Counted from the stretch's first letter, positions 31,705-46,135 are shown. The stretch is DNA of 64,000 bases from Adiantum capillus-veneris (GCA_014529385.2 CM043970.1:60244023-60308022); one strand, 5' to 3'. Translations and numbers: made by a program. Notes: generated from the letters alone by a model not told the origin.

Positions 31705-34700
31705 TCAGCCCACAAAGGGGAGTAAGCCCAAAGATTTGCAGAAAGCTTCAAGCTTCTCACGAGACAATGCCTTTGTGAAAAGATCTGCAAGGTTGTCCTG
31801 TGTTGGCACATAAGCCAAGCTGATCTCTCCTGCTGAGAGCCTCTCCCTGACATAGTGGTAATGCACCTCAATGTGCTTTGTGCGAGCGTGAAAAACTGGG
31901 TTCCTCGCAACTGCCAATGCTCTCTCATTGTCAATGTAGATAGTGTTGGCAGTGTCGTGTCCAACACCCAAATCAGCCATAAGGCATCCGAGCCATACAC
32001 ACTCAACCGTAGCTGTGATAGACATGAACTACCAAGCATGAAACAAAAACCACTTGTGGACACTCGCGTGTCAAAACAACCAGCCCAATCTGAGTCCGAA
32101 AAAGCATGTAAGTCTGGCGGCAATGATCCCCCCTTGGGATAAAACAAGCCAAGATGTAAAGTGCCACTAAGGTAGCGGAAAATCCTCTTGACAGCCTGCC
32201 AATGCTTAGACCCTGGGCTATGCATAAATTTGTTGATCTGTGAGACTGCAAACTGAATATCCGGCGTCGTGTTGGATACATAAATGAGGCAGCCAACAGC
32301 AGTTTGGTAAAGAGTGACATCAACAGGATCACCAGCATCATGTAGACTCAACTTCAAACCTATTTCCATGGGAATGGCAATAGGTTTGCAATCCTCAAGT
32401 CCAAACTTACATAGCAATGTCTCTATGTAACTTTTCTGACACAAGGCAATACCACCATCACACTGCTTAAACTGTATACCCAAGTAATGATGCAACAACC
32501 CCAAATATTTCATCTTGAAAGTAGCATTCAAATCAGCCTTAAATTCAGCAATATGTCTCTCATTTGGTCCAGTGATCAGCAAATCATCAACATAAAGAAC
32601 CACAATGAGAAGTACATCACCCTCACGCTTTACATACAATGTGCTTTCTGTTGGACTGTTACGAAAGCCTTGTTTGACCAAATGAGTGTCAGCTTTCTCA
32701 TACCAAGCACGAGGAGATTGCTTCAACCCATACAAAGCCTTGTTACATTTGCACACTTTGTCCTCTTGTCCTTTTATGACAAAACCGCGAGGCTGCGTTA
32801 TATAAACTTCCTCAAATATTTCACCATTCAAGAAAGCAGTAACAATGTCTGATTGATGTACATCCCAACCAAAATGAGCTGCCAATGCACATAGAAAACG
32901 CACAGTAGTCATACGACAAGTGGGAGCAAAAGTCTCTTCATAATCTATGCCTTTTTGCTGTGCATAACCCTTTGCAACAAGTCAAGCCTTATGGCGATCG
33001 ATCTCACCATCCGGCTTGCGTTTCAACTTGTAAACCCACTTCGTACCAATGGCCTTTTTTCCAGGAGGCAAATCACATAAATTCCATGTGTCATTTTCTA
33101 TAAGTGCATCATATTCTGATTGCATGGCAGCCATCCAATTTTCTGAATTTTGTGCTTCATCAAAAGACAGAGGCTCCTCAACATCATGTAAGCTAGACAC
33201 AGCCAAAGCATAACAATCCGATGCATAAGATGCATGGCGAGAGCCTGAACGAGTACGACTAGACAAAGGTGCATCCAATTTACTGTCACGCAAAGTGTGC
33301 ACCAACCATTTTGGCATACCTCTAGCCTGCTCATTTTCATCCCTTTCCTCATCAAGTACATCATGTACATCTGCATCAGTAATAGGCTGATCTAAAACAT
33401 TTTCAGAAACCCCCATAGGCTGTACATTTGCCTCATTGGAACTTACATTTGTATTTCCACCACTGAAAAGAGGCAACAAAGTGTCATAAATGTCCTGTGA
33501 GCTTACATTACTGTCTCTAGTACATGACAACAAGGGCTGAACAGAATCTTCCACAAACACTACATCCCGTGAAACCAGAATACATTTTGTTTGTGGATGA
33601 TACAACCTGTAACCTTTGCTTTCAGCACTATAACCAACAAAAATACATTTGACAGCCTTATCATCCAGTTTTCTGTGCTGCACTTGTGGCACCAAAGCAT
33701 ATGCCAAATAGCCAAAAACACGCATGTGCTCAATAGAAGGCTTTCTATCATGCCATGCTTCATATGGAGTAATAGACTACAAAGCTTTCGTAGGACACCT
33801 GTTAAGTACATAAGTAGCACACATAATGGCCTCAAGCCAAAAAGAATGCGGCAAAGCTTGACTTTTGACCATACATCGTGCCATTTCCATCAGTGACCTG
33901 TTTTTCCTCTCAGCAACACCATTTTGCTGAGGTGTATAAGGCACTGTACATTGGTGTTTTATCCCACGACTAGCCAGAAATGCATTAAATTCATGAGACA
34001 TATACTCCCCCCCTCGATCGGAATGGAGGGTGTCCATAGTACATTTCGAGACATTTTCAATCATAGCTAGAAATTGTTTGAAGCACATAAAAACTTCGGA
34101 CTTCGCTTTAAGCGGAAATACCCATGCATGCCTGGAGTAGTCATCAATGAAAGTCACGAAGTACAGGTAATTGCCCAAGGACGGAGTTTGCATGGGCCCA
34201 CAAGCATCACTATGCACAAGCTCCAACCTGCATGTGGCCCGAACTGAACCATCCTTTGTAAATTTAGAACGCTGCATGTTACCCAAAATACAGCCTTCAC
34301 AAACATGTTTGACAGGTGCTTCAAGAGGTGGCAAAGAAGCAACCATATCAGATTTCTGCAAACGCAACAAACTGGAAAAATTCAGATGACCAAAACGTGC
34401 ATGCCAATGTTTTCCATCTGAAATAGCCCTTGAATCTGCAACAGCATTTGCAAAATTTTGTCCACACTTGTCATACAAAGTGAGCTTATACAACCCACGG
34501 CACAAAAGCCCAGATGCAACAATTTCATCACCAAAACTGAGATCATGAACTGTACGTCTGTCATCCACAAATTTGACTACAAGTCCAAGTCTAACCAGTG
34601 CGGATACAGACAAGAGATTCTTCTTGATCCCAGGTACATAAAGTGCATCAACAAGTGTGAAGGAACTGCCATTAGCAGCAGTGAGCACAATCTTTCCAAC

Positions 34701-34904
34701 TCCCTGAACTGGATAAGAGGCGTTGTTGGCACAAGTGACTGAATTCCCATGAGGGACAGACTCGAGAGAGGTAAACAATTCACGATGTGAGGTAATGTGC
34801 TTTGTAGCACCACTATCGAAATACCACACATGTGAATCTGTAGCAACTAACAAGCATGCATCATGGACAACAAGATTGTAAGTGCACTCTACGCTAAAGC
34901 CCAT
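31705..34904 (-). pseudogene. Copia pol: protease, integrase, RT, RNase H
   Basis: Read on the minus strand: protease active site WYFDSGATKHIT; the HHCC domain (HARFGHLNF ... CEGC); integrase aspartates in ELVHSDACGPM and TLHSDRGGEY and glutamate in NGVAERKNRS; RT with TKWVYKLKRKPDGEI, DIVTAFLNGEIFEEVY and VLYVDDLLITG; and RNase H with AFSDSDWAGC, TVECVWLG, IDNERALAVARNP and KHIEVHYHYVRE. The frame is continuous apart from a TAG near 33777, a TGA near 32982 and a frameshift near 32020. Both stops fit C-to-T changes from CAG and CGA. The product would be a polyprotein cut by its own protease. Gag lies immediately upstream, off by one frame. Confidence 0.95.
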
Positions 34905-35851
34905 TTTGCATCAACATCGGCATCATAGTCTCCTTTCACAGAAGACTCAACAATGGCTGCATTTGTAGTGGAACTAGCATTTGCAGTGGAACCACCCTCT
35001 TTCTTCTTAGCCTCTTTGGCCTTCAACTTAGGACACAACTTGATCAAGTGATCATTGGCTTTACAATAATGGCAACGCATCTTATTTTTTCCCTTATCAC
35101 CAGAATTTCCAGACGAAGTGCTGCCAGCAGAAGCATTAGGAACAAAATTTTTGCCACTCGCAGCAGAACCATAAGAAGTGGCTACATTACTGTTACCACC
35201 CTTTCTTTGAGAAGCAATAAAAGCCTGTTCAACTGCACGCTGCCTAGTCCTGTTTTTTCTGGAAAGTGACTCTTGCAATAGCAATGTGCATAATGCATCA
35301 AACTTGACAACTTCAGGATTTCCTTGGGTCATAAGTCTCCAAGTACTAGCAAAAGTCTAGTAGGAATCTGGTAAGGCATCAAGAACAGTCTGCACAAGGG
35401 AACTGTCTGAAATGACTTCACCTACAGAAATAAGCTGCTCATTGATATCCTTGAGACTAGCAAGGAAAGTGTCCATATCATCTTCCTCATGCATAATCTT
35501 TGACTCCAGCTCTTTACGCAGTAAAGCAATTTTAGCCTCATTGTGGCTTGCATAAAGACCTGCTAAAATCTCCCAAGCCTGTTTTGCAGATTTTGCTGAA
35601 CGGATGTGAGGAACAATGGTGCGCAAAACAACTCTAACATCTGCAATCCTTGCAGCAAGACCTGCAATATCCTGAACATCGCCTACATCCTCAGAACCAG
35701 GACGTACATCAATGCCCTGCACAATGTTCCAGACACCCTTTGACACAAGAACATGTTGCATCATATAAGCCCACATAGGGTAGTTGTCCCCATCCAACCT
35801 GTCCTCAGCAGCAAACATCTTGAACACATCTGTGTTGTTGTTGTCAGCCAT
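34889..35851 (-). pseudogene. Copia gag
   Basis: The start MADNNNTDVFKMF (35851) is followed by the UBN2-type gag core (LDGDNYPMWAYMMQHVLVSK, AWEILAGLYASHNEAKIALL) and a zinc knuckle CHYCKANDHLIKLC (CX2CX4HX4C). A single TAG at about 35357 interrupts it (consistent with CAG to TAG). The frame ends KWALA next to pol, which begins one frame over. Confidence 0.9.
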
Positions 35852-36200
35852 GGTAAATGCTGCACCTGATGTGAAAACTGCCCGAAAATAGGAGAAATGG
35901 AGCGGGAACAACCTGTGCTATATAGCACAAACCGTAGAAGACTATAAGGCACCTGTTATGCAGAAAATGGCACTGATAGAAATTCTGCACAAAATGACGA
36001 AATAGCTTGTGCAGTACTAGTAGCCTGTAGTGGAAACGGAGGCCGAAATGAGCCCAAATCAAAACTCTGAGCAGACCAAGCTCGAGCTCTCCCAAAATTT
36101 TTGTCGACCTGCGAACGCTCGCTAAAGCTCACTGAAATCGGAGAAAGTGAGCAGGCGTGTGTTGGAGCAGCTGGCGACTAAGCCCGGGAGGATGTGACCT

Positions 36201-36212
36201 GCTCTGATACCA
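36201..36212 (-). promoter_or_regulatory. Copia primer-binding site
   Basis: TGGTATCAGAGC on the minus strand, two bases inside the 5' LTR, a perfect plant initiator-Met-tRNA site. Confidence 0.95.
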
Positions 36213-36214
36213 AT

Positions 36215-36441
36215 TGTTGGAATTAGGGTTGCAGAGAAACACACACAGATTGGAGAAGACGAAGGAAGCTCAAGGCACACAATAGAGAGTGTGTTACTTA
36301 GTGTGCAATGGAAAGATAGATAGCCCTAGAGTGATGGGCGTATATACAATTCACGGGGGAAAAAACCTCCTAAAGAGGGAAAAAATGCCCCGGCGGTCCT
36401 AGTGTGTTCACACACATCACTACCACATGTATATGGTAACA
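36215..36441 (-). repeat. Copia 5' LTR
   Basis: TGTTACC ... CCAACA on the minus strand, with a TATA-like TATATA at about 36341. It is followed on its outer side by GTGCG (36442-36446), the partner of GTGTG at 31398. Confidence 0.95.
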
Positions 36442-37562
36442 GTGCGTGGTGCCTTAGCTTGCTGGACACACTAGATCTTGTCGTTGGCCATCTCTATGCC
36501 ATTACTAGACACTATGTGTCCCAGTAGTTGTCCTTTCCAGACCAAGAAAACAGATTCAAAAGGGTTTAGACAGATCCGATTTTCCTTACAGCATTGGAAA
36601 ACCATTTTAAGAAAGAGCAAATGCTTCGTCTCAACTGAATAGACAATGAATTCGTCCATAAATATGCTGAGAAATTGATGAAAAAATTCACTGAATATTT
36701 CCATCATACATCTTTGGAAGGTCGCTGGAGCATTGCAAAGACCAAACGGCATCACCAGATACATGAATGCTTCCCATTCACTAATAAAAGTAGTTTTACT
36801 CCGGTCTTCAGGAGAAATCTGTAGCTGATTATAACCATTATAGCCATCCATAAAACTATACATCTCGTGTCCTGCAATTTCATCAAGAAGCATGTCCGTA
36901 AAAGGTAATGGAAAAGGATCCTTGATGGTCTGAGCATTCAGCTTTCAATAATCCACACAAACTCTGAGCTTTCCATTTTTCTTGGGCACTACCACAATAG
37001 GAAATAACCAGTCACTGCTGGCAACTTCAGTGATAAATCCAACCTTCAAAAGGTTATCGATCTCTTCTTTGGCCTTCTTTGTGTAATTTGGATTCATTCT
37101 ATATCGTTGCCCTCGCACTGGTCTAGCATCTGGTTTTAGAGGTATTTTATGTTGACATACCTCTAGATCTACCCCTTTTAGATCAGTATGTTACCATGCA
37201 AATACGTCTTTGTACTTGTGGAACATGTCTTGGGCTTTTGCTTTCATTCCTGGGTCTAAATGCTTGTTGACTTTGATCAATCTAAGATTTTCCTCAAAAC
37301 CCAGGTTCCATTCTTTGATTTCCTGATCATTTGGAAGCAACCAGTTAGGCCCACCTCCCTTCCTTTTGGTTGACTCCTCAACATAATTTCAGAATGGACC
37401 CCTTAGTTTTGAATCGTCATTCTAAACTTCAATAACTTTCTCAGAGTGTACTTGTTCAAAGATCACTGGCATAATGGAATCTGAGAACTCTTTTGTAGAG
37501 TCAACTAGTTTCTCTGGCCTTCCAGTTAGCTGAACTGGTCGTTCTCCAAAATTCAGTTTGAT
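36442..37562 (-). pseudogene. G1 gypsy RT, N-terminal fragment
   Basis: On the minus strand the RT entry region (DMFHKYKDVFAW, PDARPVRGQRYRMNP, AKEEIDNLLKVGFI) leads to PIVVVPKKNGKLRVCVDY, KDPFPLPFTDMLLDEIAGHE, FMDGYNGYNQLQISPEDRSK, MPFGLCNAPATFQR and the catalytic IFMDEFIVYS, where the usual second aspartate is E (the motif is normally F/Y-x-D-D). It then reaches LGHIVSSNGIEM. Several C-to-T type stops occur. It ends exactly at the copia insertion and resumes at 31402. Confidence 0.9.
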
Positions 37563-38480
37563 CTTTGTCAAATAGTACTACATTTAGATCTATCTCAGCC
37601 AATGGAAAAATATTCATTGCTGCTAGCATCCTCTTGTAGCACTGGTAAGATGCTTCTCTTCTCCACTAAAGCTCAACCAATTTAAGAAGTCAATCCATCC
37701 ATGCTTCATGATTATCTTGTTCCCCTTTTTCGTGAATCCATATTGTTGGAATGTTGAGCTCAATTGGCTGCAAAGCCTCTTGACCATACACCAAGTGAAA
37801 CGGTGTGAACTATGTGGCCTCCTTGTATGTGGTTCGTTATGCCCAGAAGGCACCATCCAAGAAGTCATCCCACAACTTTGTCTTGTTTTGCACCATCTTT
37901 CTAATGATGCTTGCAATGAAATCATTAACCTTCTCTACCAAACCATTTCACTGTGGGTAGTAGGGTGTGCTATGACGATGGAGAATGTGAAGCTCTTCAC
38001 AAACTTCCATGAGTAAACCCTTCCTGAACCCTGGACCATTATCAGTAACAATCTCCAAAGGTGTGCCAAATCTACAATAAATATTAGTGTGGACAAATCT
38101 GCTCACTATTTTTCCATTTACCCTTGCCACACTTTGAGCCTCTACCCACCTAATCATGTAATCTACAACCACTAGAATGTAGATTTTACCATTTTTTGTT
38201 CTAGGCAAAGGACCCATAACATCAATGACCCACTTTTCAATCCATTTGCAAGAACTATTTGCCTTGGACCATGCAACAACCTTCTATTTCTATTTAACTG
38301 ACAGTTGTGATAGCTTTTATACCAATGTTGGACATCCACATGCAGGCTTGGCCAAACATATCCCGCAAGAAAAATCTTCTTCGCAGTTAACTCTTGGGCA
38401 AAATGACCACCACATGCCTCTTCATGCAAACCTTTTAAAATGTATGGAATTTCCTCCATAGTTGGTACTCTTTTGCACAC
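37563..38480 (-). pseudogene. G2 gypsy integrase
   Basis: Minus-strand integrase: zinc-binding region (GLHEEACGGHF ... WYKSYHNCQ, with a C altered), core start MGPLPRTKNGKIYILVVVDY, second aspartate in EIVTDNGPGFRKG, then HRHSTPYYPQ, and LVYGQEALQPIELNIP-type sequence in a shifted frame. It ends in a tail (RREASYQCYKRMLAAMN) near 37620. Frameshifts break it. It is preceded by the RNase H blocks of the same element. Confidence 0.85.
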
Positions 38481-38675
38481 TTGATCCTTCCCTCTTTGAT
38501 AGAGGGATCCTTCTAGGAAGAGATAGGAACTTGCCTGCTTTATGAGCCTCCTCTTTTGAGCTTTTGTGAAGTCTTGTGGAAACTCGCCTTCAAAATTTAG
38601 CCAATAATGGGAGCCAATGACTCCAATCCCTGGTATCTCGGTTGCTTGACAACTACCGCCATGATGACCTACACT

Positions 38676-39134
38676 TCATGTAACTTCTTGTTGTGCAAGT
38701 AAATCAACATTTTCATTTTGTTTCCTAGGAATATGATATAGTTGCACTTCTTCAAGCTGATTAAAAAACGTATGAATGGAATGAAATTTTGTCCTTAGGA
38801 TTTCATTTTTGCATTCCCAAATGCCTAAGATTTGCTTCACAATGAGGAGTGAATTCCCCTTTATCATGAGATGTTGTATACCATGACTAATGCACATCTT
38901 CAAATCGTGAAGTTGTATATCATACTTTGCTTCATCAATGCTAGTTGAAGATGGTAGACTAACCTTCTCTTTCATGACCACCGCTCCACTTGGGTTGATC
39001 AACACCAACCCTCCCCCTGCTTTACCTGTGACTCGTCGAAGCTCCATTAAACAGCAAGATAAAAGAATTAGGAATACTTTTATGTGGTGACAATGGTAGG
39101 GTCTTTGCTTCAGGTACCTTAATCTCCTTTTCAT
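38676..39134 (-). pseudogene. G2 archaeal-type RNase H domain
   Basis: A second RNase H after the retroviral one: GGGLVLINPSGAVVMKEKVS, DEAKYDIQLHDLKMCISHGI, IKGNSLLIVKQILGIW and HIPRKQNENVDLLAQQ. An extra RNase H between RT and integrase is characteristic of the plant Tat lineage of Ty3/gypsy, in which G2 can be placed. The usual DGA strand is present as a diverged FNGAS just upstream. Confidence 0.8.
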
Positions 39135-39198
39135 GCACCCTATAAGTGAGAATCCCTACCAAATGTGCACGCACACTATCTTCTACCTTGAAAGAGTA

Positions 39199-40385
39199 TT
39201 AGAACTCTTGAAATTCCATAATCCACTTTGAAATCCTAGTACTAAGGTTCATTTGAGATGACACCCAAGGAAACATATTTTTTGCAGTGAGAATTACAAA
39301 AGGTCTTGGTAACAGATAGGATCTAAATTTTCTCACCGCAAACATGAGAGAAAGAATCATTAGTTCTGGTTTCGTGTAGCCTTTCTCCAATGCATTCATG
39401 ACCCTACTAGCAAAGTAGATGGGTCGCATCCGAGTACTATGGGGATCTTGTTGTAGCAAAACATCACCAAATGTTTCTTTCCCAACACTAGGGCTAACAA
39501 AGAATGTGTACACCCAACAAGGAGGCATGAGTATTGGTAGTTCTGATAGAATGCCTTTAACATTACAAAGATATTATTTAAGCTCATCAAACCAAACAAA
39601 ACTCGACTTGTTGTGTCAATTTTTGCAAGGGATGAAGTAACTCTAAGGCTAGGTGAATAAAGTGGGACATATATTTTACTTTTGAATGAATGAGATGACC
39701 TCCTTGAGACTTTTTGGTGATGGTAACTCAACGAGATCCTTTGCTTTTGAAGGATCCACCTCAACGCCCTTATAGGAAACCTTGTGACCAAGTAAGATCA
39801 CTTCATCCTCACCTATGTGGCAGTTGTTGGGATTGAGCTAACCTCCCATGTCGTAGCTCTTCTTCAATCCTTCTTCTACCCTCTATAGATGCAACAATTT
39901 TGAGCTATAAATGCAAAAACCATCAGCATTGGTCAGGCCAAATGGCATGACTCTGAAAGCATAAAGTCCCAAGGAGTGATGAAGGTTGTTTTCAATTGAT
40001 CCTCCAATGCAATCCCTATTTGAAAGTAACCTGAGTAGCCATCACACACAATGTACCTCTCATGATTGGCTACCTCATTTAGTATCTCATCCTGAAATGG
40101 GAGGGGAAAATAAATTTTTTGGTCGCCTCATTGGACGATAATCCACACACACCCTCCACTTGCCATTCTTTTTGGGAGTGGCAACAATAGGGGAGACCCA
40201 CTCTGAATTCTCCACTGGATAAATGAAACCTGCTACTTGAAGTTTTCTTACCTCCTTGAGTAGAGTATGCTCCTTGATAACTCCTAGACTTCGTAGATTT
40301 TGACTTAAGTGTGGCCTCTAGCTTTAACTCAATCTTGTGTTGAACAGTATCCACTCCATGCACATCTGTTGAGGCGGTCCGGGGC
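39199..40385 (-). pseudogene. G2 gypsy RT and RNase H
   Basis: Minus strand: VGLPYCCHSQKEWQVEGV-type out-of-frame copy of the PKKNGKWRVCVDY block, VMPFGLTNADG, GHKVSYKGVEVDPSKAK, LPSPKSLKEVISFIQK, then RNase H: VGKETFGDVLLQQDPHSTRM, RPIYFASRVMNALEKGYTKP, ELMILSLMFAVRKFRSYLLP. The segment with the catalytic aspartate pair is deleted (VMPFGLTNADG is joined to FCIYSS), so RT is inactive. Upstream it joins directly to an LTR end, so gag and protease were lost. Confidence 0.85.
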
Positions 40386-41100
40386 GGGCAACAAGAAGAG
40401 CGGCCTCTAAACACCCTTCGAGGCTCCCATGCTGCTCAATTGGGGCTGGGGCTGGCACAATCAGAGACAACAACAACCCATAGCCAGAAACCAAACAAGA
40501 AAAGGGGCACCACCTAATTGTAGATGTGAACTAGGACGCACGTGATATCTCCTTGTACTCAAACGCACAAAGAGAGGGGAATGCAAGATAGCCACACACA
40601 CCAAACACAAACATTCACTCTCACCGAGCACCCTCTTACAATTCACCTTTTAGGAAAACAATTCAACAAGCCCTCAAACCACCAAGCATGAAATGGCACA
40701 ACAAACTTCAAGGACAATATACCTTCAACCACCTGATGAGCCAACTTATCAGGCCAATTTGGAGCGAAGAGTCGTAGTTGCAGCATACAATTGCACCCAA
40801 AACTATAAATCTTATTTATGCACAAGAGTAGGCTACAAGTGTGATTGCAGAGTATAGTATCACTCCACTCCTCTAGATGGCATAACTAACTTCAAGCTTC
40901 TCCATGCACCTATGTGTAATGATGGAATAGAGCACTCGTGATGCACACACTCTACACAACTAGGCTTGAAGAGTGGTGTGTTATGTGTTGAGAATGGTGT
41001 GGTGTACTGTGATCATGTGATGATTTACAAGGGAGAGAAGGGCTCTATTTATAGGTTTTAGAAGCCCCGATTAGGATTAGGCCTAATCAAGTTTATTTGA
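40373..41100 (-). repeat. G2 LTR (3' half), minus strand
   Basis: The minus strand is homologous to the end of the plus-strand LTRs of the 42.6-61.4-kb array: GCGTCCTAGTTC, TTGTTTGGTT and CCCCAATTGAGCAGCATGGG correspond to 44728-44885. A TATA box CTATAAATAG (41053-41044) lies on the minus strand. The LTR ends GCCTCAA at about 40373 and then runs directly into RT. Confidence 0.65.
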
Positions 41101-41845
41101 AGGAATAAAAGATTATGCATATTTTTATTTATTTATAATGAGGGTGGGTCTCTCTTGTCCTTTGAGTCACATGGATGTGGGCTCAAGGGAAGAGAATTAT
41201 TGAGGATGAAAGGAGAGAGGATTGAGTGAATAATTTGGGAGTGCCTACTCTAGTAGAGGGTGCATTTTACAATAAGGTTAGTGGTTAGTAGTTAGTAATT
41301 ATCACTAAAGAAATATTTACAAAATCATTCACCAAATGGTGAGATATATGATGAGAAAAGTTAGAGAAGGGATAAGCTTGTAAAGCAAGGTTGAAGCTTG
41401 GAGAAGTTGACATTCACCTCTTTACAGCACCGGTAGAAGAAGCGGTCAGCATGGCGAAGTAGCGTGTGTCGATGAAGCTATGTTATCTTCAAACCTTGGA
41501 AAATTCATGATAAAAGCCTTTATTTGCAGAGGTTAACCTTGGATTTTTGCTGATTTTTTGAAGTTCTTTACAAAACTGAAGAGAGTATGGTAATATGGAC
41601 ATATATGCAGAGAGAAAGGGGGACACATAGGGTGTAGAAATGGAGGATGAAGGCTATGGAGGTGTGAGAGATGTGGCAATGGTGAAGAGGGTGAATTAGG
41701 ACATGGGAGTTGCAGGTTTGGGAGTGGGAAGGAGAGGGAGGAGTGTGTGTGAAAGAGGAAAATGATAAAGTGGAAGAGGGAGTGTGGCTGCATAGCATGG
41801 GCAAACTGGGGTCCACCAATAAAATCATAGCTCACAACTCGTAGC
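41101..41845. other. Non-coding region
   Basis: AT-rich followed by GA-rich plus-strand sequence. The pyrimidine-rich minus-strand frames here are low-complexity and not supported as genes. Confidence 0.4.
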
Positions 41846-42584
41846 TCAAAAAAATATGAAAAAATATTTGCACAAAATATCTTTTTCCCTATGCCGCATC
41901 AGCTTACGGCCAGCTAGGAAAAAGGAAAAATCTGAAAGGTCCCTGTCCATTGACTCTTCAATTATGTCGTGCCACAACTGCAGAAAACTGCATAGCTCCC
42001 TTATTGTAACCACCAACATTAGGCCATGCTCTTTATCAAACACTTCCACATCCACAACAGGATTATCTTCCAAACCTGTAGAAACCTGGTCCATAGGAAT
42101 GTACTTACCTCTGAGCATTTGTGATCGCATATATAAAAAGGAGACTAACAGTGATTGGCTTGCAATCATGTACTTGACAACTAGAGTGTCAAGCGCGACC
42201 TCACACCGTATGCCAATCTCTTCCTTTACATACCATCCTCTGTTAAGAAGTTTGTCACAGGATGACTCCTAAAATGACTTACACATGAACATAGTTTTCG
42301 TAGCACGTATATTGTAGTTATGAAACAACTCTATGAACAGTGCAGCAGGACAAAAGTTTGCAATTCTAACGAGTTTGGTGGGAATAGAGCTACGTAGAGA
42401 CCTCTGTATATACTTGTAGAGCTTACTTCGCATTGCCTCCACCATTGTTTCCTCAGGAACTGGCTAGTCCACAGTTTTCCAATCGGTTGGTAGAGGCACT
42501 TTCACCAACATGCCATTCTTATTCCCTGGGCAGAGTTGGTAGAAGTGGTCATAGAAAAATTCTGTGTCGACGGCCGGTTGAGCA

Positions 42585-42585
<1 letters not shown>
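41846..42585 (-). pseudogene. Unidentified coding-like region
   Basis: On the minus strand one continuous protein-like reading runs from about 42585 to 41846: VDTEFFYDHFYQLCPGNKNG, VPLPTDWKTVD, stop, PVPEETMVEAMRSKLYKYI, IPTKLVRIANFCPAALFIEL, stop, LNRGWYVKEEIGIRCEVALD, LRGKYIPMDQVSTGLEDNPV and RELCSFLQLWHDIIEESM. The two stops lie in the same frame. Composition is that of a normal globular protein, unlike the low-complexity frames around it. I do not recognise the family. The LTR B microsatellite begins right at its upstream edge. Confidence 0.4.
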
Positions 42586-44887
<2,302 letters not shown>

Positions 44888-45079
44888 GCCTCAATTTTGG
44901 TGCCCCCACTGAGGAGGGCTTGTGTATGTGTTTGTGTAGGTTTAACCTTTAGAATAGTCAAGTAGTTTGCATGAATCACAAGAATTTGTATGATCCTTTT
45001 ATTCCCATTGCAAGGAGAAAGGTACACGTCATTGTTAGTACTAAGTTACAATTTCAACATGTAATTCTGTAACCACATC
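44888..45079 (+). other. Primer-site-like leader of element A
   Basis: TTTTGGTGCCCCCACTGAGG follows the LTR end and recurs after LTRs C' and D, so it probably contains the primer-binding site (tRNA not assigned). The leader reaches CAATTTCAACATG (about 45061) and then jumps by deletion to the integrase C-terminus. Confidence 0.5.
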
Positions 45080-45475
45080 TTGGATCTAGAAAGGCTTCAG
45101 TTAGAGAGGGAAGATGCGATCAACTACTATGCAACGCAAGCTGAACGACGTAGACTCACATTCAATCAAGGGCTTAAGGAAAAGGGTCTAAAGAAAGGCA
45201 TGTTAGTATTGAGATACGACAACAGATTCAACATTAGGAAAGATAAGAAGTTTCAACCCAGATGGGAAGGGCCATTCATCGTCAAAAAGCAATACGCCAA
45301 TGGTAGCTACAAATGGATGGAGGCAGATGGTCGAATTCACAAGACCAGAGTCAATGGATGGAGGCTAAAAAGGTACTGCTTAAGGTTTGATCCGGAGCTC
45401 ATGCTAGATATTCCAAAGGAGGGAGAGCCCTCGAACTCCGCTACTAGAGAATCAGAAATAGAGATAGAGACATGA
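45080..45475 (+). pseudogene. Element A integrase C-terminal domain
   Basis: Open frame of 131 codons: MDLERLQLEREDAINYY, LKKGMLVLRYDNRF, RKDKKFQPRWEGPFIVKK, YANGSYKWMEADGRIHKTRV and NGWRLKRYC. This is the SH3-like DNA-binding tail of gypsy integrase. A nearly identical copy is at 57820-58224 in G3. Everything between leader and this domain is deleted, so element A is an internally deleted derivative. Confidence 0.85.
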
Positions 45476-45485
45476 GACTCTAGAC

Positions 45486-45499
45486 AAAAGGGGAGGGCT
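45486..45499 (+). promoter_or_regulatory. Polypurine tract of element A
   Basis: AAAAGGGGAGGGC precedes the LTR start TGATGG at 45502. The same tract is at 58227-58240. Confidence 0.8.
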
Positions 45500-45501
45500 A
45501 A

Positions 45502-45743
45502 TGATGGTCGGCTTTGAGAAGCTACGGTCGCGGGAACAAACCCCAAATTGGGGGAGCACTATTTGAGTAAAATACAAGAAAAAAACATTTCCCTGCATGC
45601 TGTCACCACCCCAACTCCCTCCTTGACCAGCGCTCACAGAGGGGGCCGCCAAGCATGGCACCACTCCCTCCCTCTCCTCCATTATCGTAAGCAGCTCTCT
45701 CAAACATACAAACACACAAACCCCACACACACACACACTCTCA

Positions 45744-45783
<40 letters not shown>

Positions 45784-45861
45784 TAACACAGACCACACAC
45801 GCTCTCTCTCTCTCAGCCTCTCTCTCCCTATCTCTCACACCTCCCTCTGTCCCTCTCTCTT

Positions 45862-45899
<38 letters not shown>

Positions 45900-46062
45900 T
45901 CCACACACACACACACACTTACCTACACACATACACACACCCACAAACCCTCACCCACACCCACACACACACACACTCCCTCACCCGTTCTCTCACACCA
46001 TCCCACTCTCTCTCTCTCCCTCGTTCAGTCCCCAACTATCTCTCTCTCGTTTTCAGCATAGC

Positions 46063-46135
<73 letters not shown>

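Larger units (their letters stand above)
31403..36441 (-). mobile_element. Nearly complete Ty1/copia retrotransposon
   Basis: 5039 bp with two 227-bp LTRs (31403-31629 and 36215-36441) differing at six positions (about 97% identical). It has an initiator-Met-tRNA primer site, a polypurine tract, gag and pol in copia order (PR-IN-RT-RNase H), and a 5-bp target duplication GTGTG/GTGCG. It sits inside the G1 RT gene. The low LTR divergence marks it as one of the younger insertions. Only a few stops and two frameshifts disable it. Confidence 0.95.

Noticed and set aside
41533-41835. Minus-strand ORF rich in Pro, Ser, His and Leu
   Set aside because: It comes from a GA-rich low-complexity stretch, overlaps a similar frame one base over, and resembles no protein.
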